A stretch of 64,000 nucleotides of DNA, taken from assembly GCF_004103715.1 (NCBI RefSeq), contig NZ_CP035282.1:2346673-2410672 (forward strand), read 5' to 3'. This document shows, piece after piece, positions 36,353 through 45,238 of the stretch. Made by a program: the position numbers and the translations under genes. The notes beneath the pieces were generated by a model. That model did no database searches. It was not told the DNA's origin and saw nothing but the letters and a program-made list of their open reading frames with translations. The number at the start of each line of letters is the position of its first letter. The stretch's first letter is position 1. This DNA comes from Acidilutibacter cellobiosedens (GTDB lineage Bacteria > Bacillota > Clostridia > Tissierellales > Acidilutibacteraceae).

Positions 36353-37519
36353 TTATTCCGATATAATGTTGGACATAACAACCCCTATTATCTTTGCTAT
36401 TAGCTTGGAAGATGCCTTGGCTTCATCAATAGTATTAAGATTGCTTCCCACTTCTATTAGAGCGTAATAATTCGTTACAAACTGATTAAATCTTCCTGTA
36501 GGTTTTATTATTATTCCCTTACATAATCCGGGATACATTTTATCAGAAACATTTTTTATATATTTTGCAAATTCCGTGACCTCTTTTACGTTAGGGGAAT
36601 CAGGCCCTATAACTAAAGAAAAAGTCGCTACATCTTCACCATTAACTTTTACCTTGGCTTCGGATTTTGCCTTGTCAATATAGGAGGCATCTTCAGAAAC
36701 TCCGTCTCTATGAACATCAAATACCACCTTGAGATTAGGTTCTTCCTTCAATTTGGAAGTAATGGTCTTTAAACTTCTGGAATAAGACTGGCCGTAAGAC
36801 GGAATATCATGGTATGTATCTATATGTATAGTATTATACCCATCTTTATTCAACGTCTCGTACATCACATCACCTATAGTAAGCATATTATATTTTCTTT
36901 CAGTTGTATGATACTGATTTTCCTTTATTGGCAAATATCCTTCGGTTCCATGAGTATGATATATTACTATGTATGGCTTACTTTTATCTACTTTTATGGG
37001 ATTAATGTTAGAAGGCTTTGAAATCTTACTTACGTCCACACTGGCACTGGAGTCTTCCTCCATCAGTTTTCCTTCTTCTTTTTCCAGTTCATCTTCTATG
37101 AGAATTAAATCTTCCAATGTTTCCGCATTTGTTTTTTCTTCCTGGCTTTTACTTTTATCTTCCCCTTTGTTGTCGGATACTGTGAATTTATCATTTGCTA
37201 AAGAAAACAGTGCTGGAAACTGAGATTTAACAAAATTATTTATATCGATGGATACATTAAAATATTTTCCCCTTACATATTCATATATGGATGAACTTTC
37301 CTTATTTTCTTTTTCCAAATAATATTTAAACCATGAATTTGATTTCGAAAAAAGGTCTATGATTAGATCAGATGTTTTAACAGTTTTAGGAGAAATCTCC
37401 TCAGATTTGTTATCTGAAATAACAAACAAATTATTGATTATACTCGCCCCAATAAAAAAGATCAGCATAAGAAAAAAAGCATAGAGAATATAATCTGTTC
37501 TTGTCCTTTTGGTATTCAT
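36353..37519 (-). CDS. spoIIP: Stage II sporulation protein P
   Basis: A 388-residue SpoIIP with an N-terminal membrane anchor (residues 12-32), a low-complexity linker and a C-terminal amidase/endopeptidase domain starting about residue 180. Zinc-site elements are HTHGTEGY, FDVHRDGV and a late ALIEVGSN. With SpoIID and SpoIIM it degrades septal peptidoglycan so that engulfment can proceed. It follows gpr, the conserved gpr-spoIIP pair. Confidence 0.94.
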   Translation of the reverse strand: MNTKRTRTDYILYAFFLMLIFFIGASIINNLFVISDNKSEEISPKTVKTSDLIIDLFSKSNSWFKYYLEKENKESSSIYEYVRGKYFNVSIDINNFVKSQFPALFSLANDKFTVSDNKGEDKSKSQEEKTNAETLEDLILIEDELEKEEGKLMEEDSSASVDVSKISKPSNINPIKVDKSKPYIVIYHTHGTEGYLPIKENQYHTTERKYNMLTIGDVMYETLNKDGYNTIHIDTYHDIPSYGQSYSRSLKTITSKLKEEPNLKVVFDVHRDGVSEDASYIDKAKSEAKVKVNGEDVATFSLVIGPDSPNVKEVTEFAKYIKNVSDKMYPGLCKGIIIKPTGRFNQFVTNYYALIEVGSNLNTIDEAKASSKLIAKIIGVVMSNIISE

Positions 37520-37596
37520 AATTAAGCACCCCTTATTCCTTTAGTATCTTAACAAATTATATTCTCCATTTATTCAATATATGAAATTAAGTTAGA

Positions 37597-38571
37597 TTAA
37601 CTGATATATGAATTCAAATCCTTAAAGGTCAACCCATGATGAACAGCCAAATTAATTCCGTTAGACAAAACAAAGGACAAATTAGTGATTAAAGAATCTA
37701 TTTCCTTTGGGGTAACCAAAACATTTGGCATATAAGGTTCTAATACCTCCCTTATAAGACTATATTTATCCTCCTTTGAAACATTTTCAAGGAGATTATA
37801 AAACTCTTCTCCCACCTTTGCTTCCTTTTTCATGGAAGAAATAATCAGATTCATGGTATCGTTTACCATAGTGGCCGCATCTACTACTGTCGGCACTCCT
37901 ATAGCTATGACGGGTACACCTAAATATTCCTTGTTTAATCCTATTCTCATATTTCCTACTCCGCTTCCGGGATTTATTCCGGTATCGGATATTTGAATGG
38001 TGGTACTGACCCTTTCCATTCTTCTTGAGGCCAAGGCATCAATTGCTATTACCAAATCAGGCCTTGTTTTTTCAACTATCCCTTTAATTATTTCACCTGT
38101 TTCTATTCCCGTAGTTCCCATAACTCCGGGAGATATTGCCGATACGTTGGAGAGTGCTTCGTCCTTTTCCTTTTCATATGTTACAAAATACTGCCTGGTA
38201 ACTATTATCTTCTCAACTACTTTAGGCCCTAAAGCATCCGGAGTTACGTTCCAATTTCCAAGACCTACAATTAAAGTTTTAGTCAATTCATTGATATTAA
38301 AAAGAGATTTTATTTCCCTCGAAATTAAAAAACTGATTTCTTCCTTTAATTCATCATCAGAATTTTTAAGTTCGGGTACTTCCACAGTTATATAATTGCC
38401 CTTAGGTTTTCTCATGTTCTCTTCTCCCTGAGAATTCAATATCTTTACTTTTGTTATGCTGTAGTTTTTCTTCTCGTATTGTTTAAATTCCACTCCCGGC
38501 ACTTCTCCATCTTTGCCTTCTCTATAAAATTCTCTGTCTTCTACGGCTAAATCTGTTCTGAATTGAAACAC
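37597..38571 (-). CDS. gpr: Germination protease GPR
   Basis: A 324-residue aspartic-like protease that degrades small acid-soluble spore proteins on germination. The N-terminus FQFRTDLAVEDRE matches GPR, and LIVGLGNWNVTPDALGP and VIAIDALASRRMERVSTTIQI are conserved. The frame is open 32 codons further upstream, but the GTG at 38571 has AGGAGGG 4-5 bases ahead and gives the known start region. It is divergent from rpsT. Confidence 0.95.
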   Translation of the reverse strand: MFQFRTDLAVEDREFYREGKDGEVPGVEFKQYEKKNYSITKVKILNSQGEENMRKPKGNYITVEVPELKNSDDELKEEISFLISREIKSLFNINELTKTLIVGLGNWNVTPDALGPKVVEKIIVTRQYFVTYEKEKDEALSNVSAISPGVMGTTGIETGEIIKGIVEKTRPDLVIAIDALASRRMERVSTTIQISDTGINPGSGVGNMRIGLNKEYLGVPVIAIGVPTVVDAATMVNDTMNLIISSMKKEAKVGEEFYNLLENVSKEDKYSLIREVLEPYMPNVLVTPKEIDSLITNLSFVLSNGINLAVHHGLTFKDLNSYIS

Positions 38572-38646
38572 AAAATCCCTCCTATCTTTTCCTCTCCTTA
38601 TTTTAAGTTTAATTTTCATATTTATGTATTGTAAAGTTAAATATCC

Positions 38647-38675
38647 TTGCAATTTATACTTCTTCATGGTAAAAT
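38647..38675 (+). promoter_or_regulatory. Promoter of rpsT
   Basis: TTGCAA (38647-38652), a 17-bp spacer, TAAAAT (38670-38675), just ahead of AGAGGAGGTG and the rpsT start. Confidence 0.75.
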
Positions 38676-38707
38676 GTTTTTTGTTAGATTAAGAGGAGGT
38701 GAAATCA

Positions 38708-38983
38708 TTGGCAAATATTAAGTCCGCAATCAAAAGAATAAAGGTCACTAAAAATAAAACAGCTATAAATAAAAGCAGAAAATCCGAAATTAAAACATAT
38801 ATCAAAAAATTTGATAAAGCTCTTAATGATAATAACATAGAAGAAGCAAGAGTATTACTTAAACTTATAGATAAAAAGTTAAAGAGAGCAGCTATAAAAA
38901 ACACTATTCATAAGAATGCTGCATCAAGAAAAGTCAGCAGATTAAGCAGAAGATTAAATGAGAAAGTAAATGAAGCAGTGTAA
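38708..38983 (+). CDS. rpsT: 30S ribosomal protein bS20
   Basis: A 91-residue bS20, helical and very basic. The TTG at 38708 follows AGAGGAGGTG and gives the standard N-terminus (ANIKSAIKRI); an in-frame GTG three codons earlier is inside the ribosome binding site. It is the only plus-strand gene of the housekeeping block and is divergent from gpr. It ends in a bidirectional terminator shared with holA. Confidence 0.96.
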   Translation: MANIKSAIKRIKVTKNKTAINKSRKSEIKTYIKKFDKALNDNNIEEARVLLKLIDKKLKRAAIKNTIHKNAASRKVSRLSRRLNEKVNEAV

Positions 38984-38985
38984 AG

Positions 38986-39014
38986 ATAAAACTTCGGAAG
39001 ATCCGAAGTTTTAT
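38986..39014. terminator. Bidirectional terminator between rpsT and holA
   Basis: A perfect stem ATAAAACTTCGGA/TCCGAAGTTTTAT with a 3-base loop. T-rich arms on both strands serve the convergent genes; the holA stop lies in it. Confidence 0.85.
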
Positions 39015-40069
39015 TGATTATAAACACATAATTGAACTACCAGCATTTCCAACGCCAATTTTTCTTCCATTATTCCTGTTTTTATGTTTCTGTCTCCGTC
39101 AGCACAAAAATTTAATGCTTTTTTTAGCTGTTCTTCAGAAAAATTCTCACTTTTTTTTCTGATATTTTCAAATTCTCTCTCCTTTATATTAAGCTTTTCC
39201 AAAGTCTTTTTATTATCATATCCCATTTTCTTCGACAATTTATACATAAGCATAAACCTTATTTGTCTTATAATCATATAAAGAATTCTAAGTATCGGCT
39301 CCCCGGCAAGATACATTTCATTGAGAAGTCTCAGAGAATCATCCGTGTTTTTTTGAGCAATATTGTCAAGAAGCTTAAATATATTGTTTTCTAAAGTCCT
39401 GCTCATTATTACATCGATATCTTCCTTTAAAATTTTCTTTTTATTCCCGGCATATTCTGATATCTTTCCAATTTCATTTTTTAAATCGTATAAATTTTTG
39501 TCCGTATTCATTCCAAAATATGAAGATGAATCTATAAAATATCTGATATTCGATAAATCAATAACCTTGCCATATTCTTCAAAAACTTTTTTTACGAAAT
39601 CGTTGAGAATCTTTCCTTTCAATCGTGAGAAGTTAACCGAATCTCCAACTTTTTTTATTTTTTTTACCAAAGTTAACGAATTATCAACTCCACTTTGTTT
39701 TTCTATGAATATTAAACATACATAATTGTCCAAAGTTTGAATATAATCTCCTAATTCCGCAAAGGAACTATTTTTAACGGTTCTACCCTCATCCGATTTT
39801 TTTCGTGAAAAAATATTCAAATCCTTAACTACCACAATCTTCTTTTCCGACATAAATGGAAGGGTCTCGCAGGCATTAAATATCATATCAAAATCCGCTT
39901 CCTTCCCTTCGATAACAACATAATTCAATGATTCCAAGTCTTTATCAACAAACTCTTTTTTCAGCAATTTCAGGGAATAGTCCATCAAATATTCTTCTTC
40001 CCCATAAAATATATATGACCTTTTTAATTTCCTGCTTTTAATATCCGTCATCAACTCTTCATAATTCAT
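39011..40069 (-). CDS. holA: DNA polymerase III subunit delta
   Basis: A 352-residue HolA, the wrench subunit of the clamp loader that opens the sliding clamp. The N-terminal region YIFYGEEEYLMDYSL corresponds to the degenerate AAA+ P-loop. The C-terminal helical collar (LRILYMIIRQIRFML) is typical. It overlaps the comEC end by 11 bases. The comEC-holA-rpsT clustering is standard in Firmicutes. Confidence 0.93.
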   Translation of the reverse strand: MNYEELMTDIKSRKLKRSYIFYGEEEYLMDYSLKLLKKEFVDKDLESLNYVVIEGKEADFDMIFNACETLPFMSEKKIVVVKDLNIFSRKKSDEGRTVKNSSFAELGDYIQTLDNYVCLIFIEKQSGVDNSLTLVKKIKKVGDSVNFSRLKGKILNDFVKKVFEEYGKVIDLSNIRYFIDSSSYFGMNTDKNLYDLKNEIGKISEYAGNKKKILKEDIDVIMSRTLENNIFKLLDNIAQKNTDDSLRLLNEMYLAGEPILRILYMIIRQIRFMLMYKLSKKMGYDNKKTLEKLNIKEREFENIRKKSENFSEEQLKKALNFCADGDRNIKTGIMEEKLALEMLVVQLCVYNQ

Positions 40070-42509
40070 AATATTTTAACTCCTTTTCCAAAGAAACATA
40101 AATCTTTAAGAATATAAACTCCAATAATATATATATTATACCAAAATTAATTTCCCTTTCGTATTTTATTATACATTCCCATAGATCCATTTTATCTTTC
40201 AAAAAATAATCTATGATTACATTTGCTCTATCCATTTCTAAAGTTATAAGTCCCATTTCATCAGTTCTGTACAGTTTCGTTCCCAGTTCTTTATACCTTT
40301 CCAATACTACCTCATGGGGGTGATTGTATGAATTCTGCCCTACGCATATAAAAGCATATTTGGGACTTAATTTTTTAATAAATTCGTCTGTAGAGGAAGT
40401 CATGCTTCCATGATGAGGGACCTTTAAATAATCTGCAGGAGTACAGTCTTCGATTATAAGCTCCTCTACTTCTTTTTCAATATCACCCGTAAAAAGAATC
40501 TTGTTATTATAATAATTTAAGAAAAACACCAAAGAAAAATTATTTTCCTTATCCGTTCTGCTGCTTAAATCCCCTTTAGGGCTGATAACATTTATATAAA
40601 TTTTATCATCTATATAAATATTGTCTCCTCCCTTAAGCTCTATAAGAGGAATCTTTTTTTCTGCCGCCTTTTTGCTCATATCATTAAATATCTTATTATC
40701 CTCCGGACAATGGCTTATATAAATTTTATCTATGTCCATATTTTCCATAAGAAGAGGAAGGCTTTTGCAATGATCCTCGTCAAAATGAGTAATAAATACC
40801 CCTGACAAATTAAATATTCCCTCTTTAACAAGGTATGGAAGGACTACTCTTTCTCCCACATCAAAATCCCCAAAGATATTTCCTCCCGTGTCAATTAAGT
40901 AATTTCCGTTATTTGTTCGCAACAATATGGAATCTCCCTGTCCCACATCTATAAACTCCACTCTCATACTTTTATCTGTAAAATCAAGAATAGAAGAAAA
41001 TAATATTAAAATTAGGGAATAAAAGAAGATTGCCTTTCTTATTCTGAAATCAAAGACATCTAATCTTATTATCCTAAAAATACTTAATAATAAAAAATAA
41101 TATATTATCATCTCCGATACATTCGGGGAAAAAACTTTAAAGGGCTTTGGAGAAGCTTCCATCAAAACATCTGAAATACAGTTTTGAACATTCATCACTG
41201 CTTCAAGTAACTTCCCTGCGTAAACGGCGATATTCATATTAATGAAAGAAAAAATGAGAAGAAAAAATCCTCCTATTAATATAAGTGAAAACAGTGGTAG
41301 TAATATAAAATTTGCAAGGATACTGACAAGAGATATATTGTTGAAATAATATGAGTTAACGGGGATAATGCCTACCTGAATTGCTGAAATGGCGGATAAA
41401 GAAGATAACAACCCTCTGCTGAAAGGGTAAAATTTATGTCTTATGGCTGATGTGAAAACAAATAAGGATAAGGTAGCGATAAATGACATCTGAAACCCTA
41501 TATCAAACAGGAATAAAGGATTATATCCAAGAATTACAAGCATAGCAAAAAACAACGTATTGATATTATCATATCTTCTGAAAGACATCTGGGAATACAA
41601 AATGATTGAAAACATTATTAAGGACCTTAATATGGACGGAGGAAACCCTATAAACATGCCATACATCCATACAATAAAAGACGTAATTAAAATATTAATT
41701 TTTCTTTCAACTCCCAAATAAGCAAGAATCTTAATTATTATAAAGGATATAATTCCTATATGTTGTCCGGAAGCAGCTAAAATATGAGCCAGTCCCAATT
41801 CCCTGTACTTTAAAATTTCATCTTCCTTCAGATAATCATATTCTCCTAATAATATGGATTTCATTAAGTTTCCATTAGAAGGGGAAAGGGTTCTTTGGAA
41901 TGTATCTTCCACTTTATCCTTAAATTTCAAAGATAGGTATTCCATCCTGTTGAGCTTTTCCTTACCTGTTTCAGCCAAGTTATAATCTCTTACGGTAGTT
42001 GTAACATATATGCCTCGCGTCATCATATAAAGCTTATAATTAAATAATTTAGGATTTGTATTTCTTTTTACTTCCTTTAAGTCACATGGAAAATATATTT
42101 CATCTCCGGGACTTAATTCATTTTTACCGACGACGTTTAAAGACATTCTTTCTTTTATAAGATGTCTTTGGCCTTTAATCCTTATTTCTTCAGTATCTAA
42201 AATATATCGCTTTTTTTCATCAGAGCTTAAAGTTACTTCTTTTATAATTCCTCTTATATTTATCTGAGAACCAACATAATTTAATAAATAGCTGCTATTC
42301 AGCTTGTTATATGTATTAAAAGCTCCGGCAATAAATAATAAAATGAAAATAATAATTAAACTCCTCTTATCAAACTTTATAAAAAAGAGCAGTATCAGTA
42401 TCAATATTCCAAATATTATTTTTAATGTCGTAAAGTTAAGATTAAAAAAATAGGAAAATACTATTCCGCAGGCGAAGGAAACTGCAATAAAAACAAATGG
42501 TCTTTTCAT
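40059..42509 (-). CDS. comEC: DNA internalisation competence protein ComEC/Rec2
   Basis: An 816-residue polytopic membrane protein that forms the channel for single-stranded DNA uptake. In order: N-terminal helices and a DUF4131-type OB region (to about 190), the Competence domain (about 210-490, with GLAHILAASGQHIGI), and a C-terminal metallo-beta-lactamase domain with ITHFDEDHCKSL and KVPHHGSMTSS. It is full length, so natural competence is conceivable, although no comEA is next to it. Confidence 0.94.
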   Translation of the reverse strand: MKRPFVFIAVSFACGIVFSYFFNLNFTTLKIIFGILILILLFFIKFDKRSLIIIFILLFIAGAFNTYNKLNSSYLLNYVGSQINIRGIIKEVTLSSDEKKRYILDTEEIRIKGQRHLIKERMSLNVVGKNELSPGDEIYFPCDLKEVKRNTNPKLFNYKLYMMTRGIYVTTTVRDYNLAETGKEKLNRMEYLSLKFKDKVEDTFQRTLSPSNGNLMKSILLGEYDYLKEDEILKYRELGLAHILAASGQHIGIISFIIIKILAYLGVERKINILITSFIVWMYGMFIGFPPSILRSLIMFSIILYSQMSFRRYDNINTLFFAMLVILGYNPLFLFDIGFQMSFIATLSLFVFTSAIRHKFYPFSRGLLSSLSAISAIQVGIIPVNSYYFNNISLVSILANFILLPLFSLILIGGFFLLIFSFINMNIAVYAGKLLEAVMNVQNCISDVLMEASPKPFKVFSPNVSEMIIYYFLLLSIFRIIRLDVFDFRIRKAIFFYSLILILFSSILDFTDKSMRVEFIDVGQGDSILLRTNNGNYLIDTGGNIFGDFDVGERVVLPYLVKEGIFNLSGVFITHFDEDHCKSLPLLMENMDIDKIYISHCPEDNKIFNDMSKKAAEKKIPLIELKGGDNIYIDDKIYINVISPKGDLSSRTDKENNFSLVFFLNYYNNKILFTGDIEKEVEELIIEDCTPADYLKVPHHGSMTSSTDEFIKKLSPKYAFICVGQNSYNHPHEVVLERYKELGTKLYRTDEMGLITLEMDRANVIIDYFLKDKMDLWECIIKYEREINFGIIYILLEFIFLKIYVSLEKELKYYEL

Positions 42510-42539
42510 CCTTTGATCCCCTAAAAACCATATTTAAAA

Positions 42540-42632
42540 TTATTTTTTTCTGTCTCTATGAATTCTGTTTAAAGCCCATATCATAAGTATTAAACCTAAT
42601 ATAACAAAATAATATCCGTTTGATTTACCCAT
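42540..42632 (-). CDS. Putative 30-residue single-pass membrane peptide
   Basis: A frame of 30 codons from ATG at 42632 to TAA at 42540, behind GGGGTAATGAT. It encodes a short polar start (MGKSNGYY), one hydrophobic helix (FVILGLILMIWAL) and a basic tail (NRIHRDRKK). This positive-inside layout is common for small membrane proteins. It ends 30 bases before comEC. I do not recognise it, and chance cannot be excluded at this length. Confidence 0.45.
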   Translation of the reverse strand: MGKSNGYYFVILGLILMIWALNRIHRDRKK

Positions 42633-42702
42633 ATCATTACCCCTTCATTCATATTTCATATATTATATCATATTTAAAATGGAAATTATAATTTATCTGT
42701 TA

Positions 42703-42732
42703 TTGTTATTATATCAAATATAGTGGTAAAAT
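42703..42732 (+). promoter_or_regulatory. Possible promoter of the AlaX-type gene
   Basis: TTGTTA (42703-42708), an 18-bp spacer, TAAAAT (42727-42732), about 20 bases before the AGGGGTG ribosome binding site. Confidence 0.5.
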
Positions 42733-42763
42733 GTTTTTAAACAATACTGTAGGGGTGAATACG

Positions 42764-43963
42764 ATGACTGAAAAAATATTTTTGGAAAATCCATATTTAA
42801 GTGAAATTGATGCAAGAATAACAGAGAAAAAATACTTAAAAAATAAATTTTATCTTAAGCTTAACAGGACAATTTTTTACCCGAATTTGGCGGGAGGACA
42901 ACCTAAGGACGAAGGAAAAATAAATGATATAGACGTAATCGATGTATTTGAAGAGGGCGGAGATATAGTTCATGTCATAGAAAAAAATATTAATAGCGAT
43001 AAAGTTCACCTGAAAATCGATCTGAATTTAAGGTTCGATTATATGCAACAACACTCCGGACAACATCTTCTTTCTGCGGTATTCTATAAATTATATAACG
43101 GAAAGACTTTAGGGTTTCATATAGGAAGTGAATATTCATATATTGATATAGATATTTCCGATTTCAATGAAGAAGAAGCAAAAAAAGTGGAGACCTTTGC
43201 TAATAAAGTCATATATTCTAATCTTCCCATAAAAACTTATGAAATTCTAAAGGATGATGTCAGCAAAATACCTGTAAGACAAAAGCCTACAGTTGATTCA
43301 AATATCAGAATTGTAGAAATAGACGGATTTGATTTTTGTCCTTGTTGCGGTACCCACTGTAAGGCCACCGGAGAAATAGGGATTGTCAAAATAAGAAAGT
43401 GGGAAAAGCAGAAAAGAAACATTCGGATAGAGTTCTCATGCGGATTTAGAGCATTAAACGATTATTCATGGAAAAACAGCTATATCAACAAAATTTCCAA
43501 TATTTTGTCCACAAAGGATAAAGATGTCCTACACAAATTTGAAAAATTATTTACGGAATACGAAAATTTAGAAAAAGATAACAGGGATTTAAGGGAAGAA
43601 CTCCTCATATATAAAGCGAAGAACTTGCTCAAAGAGAGCCAATTAAAAAATGGCGTAAGAATAATCAAAAAAATATTTATTGATACAGATTTTAAGGAGG
43701 TAAGTTTTATATCCTCTTATTTAAAGGAAAACGAAAATGTGCTGACGCTATTTACAGTTATAAATCAAGAAAAGTGTCAATTTATATTCAGCAGAAACAA
43801 ATTGATTAAAGTAAATATGCAAAGAATTCTAAAAGCTATACAAAATAGTATTCCGGAAATTAAGGGAGGAGGAAACAGTCAGACCGTTCAGGGAGGATCT
43901 GCTCCTGAAAAAGCAGATGAAATTTTAGACATGGCATTTGACTTAATTATGGAAGGAATATGA
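42764..43963 (+). CDS. Alanyl-tRNA editing protein, AlaX-L type with DHHA1 domain
   Basis: A 399-residue relative of the AlaRS editing region. It has an N-terminal beta-barrel domain (FYPNLAGGQPKDEG), the tRNA-SAD editing site with HSGQHLL and CPCCGTHCKATGEI supplying His and Cys zinc ligands, a coiled coil (about residues 235-290) and a C-terminal DHHA1 domain with GGGNSQTVQGG. It should hydrolyse Ser- or Gly-tRNA-Ala in trans. The ATG at 42764 has AGGGGTG ahead; a start 11 codons upstream lacks one. Confidence 0.9.
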   Translation: MTEKIFLENPYLSEIDARITEKKYLKNKFYLKLNRTIFYPNLAGGQPKDEGKINDIDVIDVFEEGGDIVHVIEKNINSDKVHLKIDLNLRFDYMQQHSGQHLLSAVFYKLYNGKTLGFHIGSEYSYIDIDISDFNEEEAKKVETFANKVIYSNLPIKTYEILKDDVSKIPVRQKPTVDSNIRIVEIDGFDFCPCCGTHCKATGEIGIVKIRKWEKQKRNIRIEFSCGFRALNDYSWKNSYINKISNILSTKDKDVLHKFEKLFTEYENLEKDNRDLREELLIYKAKNLLKESQLKNGVRIIKKIFIDTDFKEVSFISSYLKENENVLTLFTVINQEKCQFIFSRNKLIKVNMQRILKAIQNSIPEIKGGGNSQTVQGGSAPEKADEILDMAFDLIMEGI

Positions 43964-43977
43964 TTTACCTTAGTGTA

Positions 43978-44030
43978 CAAAAAAGGCCTCCTTAATATGT
44001 ATTTATATTTAATAGAGGCCTTTTTCCATA
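43978..44030 (-). repeat. Dispersed repeat, copy E (hairpin part only)
   Basis: An AAAAAAGGCCTC...GAGGCCTTTTT hairpin after the AlaX-type gene. Its reverse complement matches the first 50 bp of copy A (CTCTATTAAA then ATTAAGGAGGCC). It can terminate the plus-strand gene and the minus-strand Usp gene region. Confidence 0.6.
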
Positions 44031-44100
44031 ACCTAATATATACTCTATTAATTTATTTCTTGTGTTTAGAAATCAAGAATAATATTATAACATTTTATAA

Positions 44101-44481
44101 TTATAATATTATAAACTCTACTTTATCCAAAGCCCTCCTCAGTTTATAATTAATGCTCTGGCTGTCAGCCGCATCAATATCCGGGGATGGCCCCATTAAT
44201 ATGTGAGTAATATCATTTCTTTTAGCAAATTCCGCCATGGTCTTTACGATATCCTTGGACCTTAAAACAGTCAAATCTGCGCCTACCTTTTTGGATACAT
44301 TAAATAAATATTCTAAGGCTTCTCCATCATTTTGACTTTCTAAAAAATTTTCTTTTTCATTAACAACGTGTATTACATATAACCTATCTTTATCTTTATT
44401 GATCATGCTATATCCGCTTAGAATTAGCCTTTCACAATTTTTTTGCTGAGTCACGCAAACCATGACATTCTTGCTCTTCAT
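44101..44481 (-). CDS. Universal stress protein (Usp) domain protein
   Basis: A 126-residue single Usp-type alpha/beta domain. VMVCVTQQKNCERLI at the N-terminus resembles the Usp domain of KdpD kinases; a nucleotide-binding-like ILMGPSPD lies near the end. The ATG at 44481 sits at normal distance from GGGGG. No kdp genes are nearby. The role is unknown; binding of ATP or stress response is possible. Confidence 0.75.
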   Translation of the reverse strand: MKSKNVMVCVTQQKNCERLILSGYSMINKDKDRLYVIHVVNEKENFLESQNDGEALEYLFNVSKKVGADLTVLRSKDIVKTMAEFAKRNDITHILMGPSPDIDAADSQSINYKLRRALDKVEFIIL

Positions 44482-44604
44482 TAAAATCAATCCCCCTTAT
44501 AAAGAGTTTACTCTTTTATTATACCATTTATCACGAAAATATGCTGTTCAAAATTGAAAACGTTTTTAATATAATGTTCTACTAATATATGTCCATTTAT
44601 AATA

Positions 44605-44672
44605 AAATATCTCTTTTAAAGTTCGTGTCCTATAAACAAAATATAGACTAAGATAGAAATTAGTCTATATTA
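44605..44672 (+). repeat. Dispersed repeat, copy F (tail fragment with hairpin)
   Basis: AAAATATAGACTAAGATAG matches the tail of copy A (AAAATATAAACTAAGATAA). The fragment has gained a perfect 12-bp inverted repeat (AATATAGACTAA and complement, 8-base loop) that lies 25 bases after the nitroreductase stop and may act as its terminator. Confidence 0.4.
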
Positions 44673-44695
44673 ATGAAGATCGTCCAGCAAAAATA

Positions 44696-45199
44696 TTACC
44701 ACTTTTCATAATGTACTTTTTCTCTCTTAAATCTGTCTCCTGCCATCCCCTTTTCTGCAGGATAACCTACTGCAACTACTGCAAAGGGGTTAACACCTTT
44801 TGGCAAATCTATTATCTCAGATAGGGGAGCCATGAGCTCTTCTCTTGGATATACTCCGCACCAGCAGGTACCCAGCCCTATGCCATTTGCCTGAAGAAGA
44901 ATATTTTGTATAGAAGCTGCCATATCCTGAGGCCAAAATACACCATTATATTTTACCTTACTTGTATCTGCACATGGTATTATGGCCAAAGATGCTTCCC
45001 TTAACATCTGAGTATAAGGATGAATCTTCATTATTCTATTCAACGTTTCTCTGTCTTTTATTACAACAAAATGCCATGGCTGCTCATTTCCTGCTGAAGG
45101 AGCATACATCGCTGCTCTTAACAATTGCTCTATTTGTTCATCTGTCACAGTCTTATTTTCATATCGCCTGATACTTCTTCTGTTAAATATTTCTTGCAT
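44696..45199 (-). CDS. Nitroreductase family protein
   Basis: A 167-residue FMN-dependent nitroreductase-fold protein. RRSIRRYENKTV near the N-terminus and APSAGNEQPWHFVVI are the FMN-contact segments; GLGTCWCGVYPREE is the C-terminal family motif. The substrate cannot be told. The ATG at 45199 follows GGGAGGG. It is probably a separate unit just downstream of the ytvI-like gene. Confidence 0.9.
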   Translation of the reverse strand: MQEIFNRRSIRRYENKTVTDEQIEQLLRAAMYAPSAGNEQPWHFVVIKDRETLNRIMKIHPYTQMLREASLAIIPCADTSKVKYNGVFWPQDMAASIQNILLQANGIGLGTCWCGVYPREELMAPLSEIIDLPKGVNPFAVVAVGYPAEKGMAGDRFKREKVHYEKW

Positions 45200-45238
45200 A
45201 ATCTTCCCTCCCATAAGAAATATTATATTCTATTTTTA

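Noticed and set aside
38572-38667. Upstream extension of gpr by 32 codons
   Set aside because: The GTG at 38571 has AGGAGGG at correct spacing and matches the known N-terminal region of GPR.
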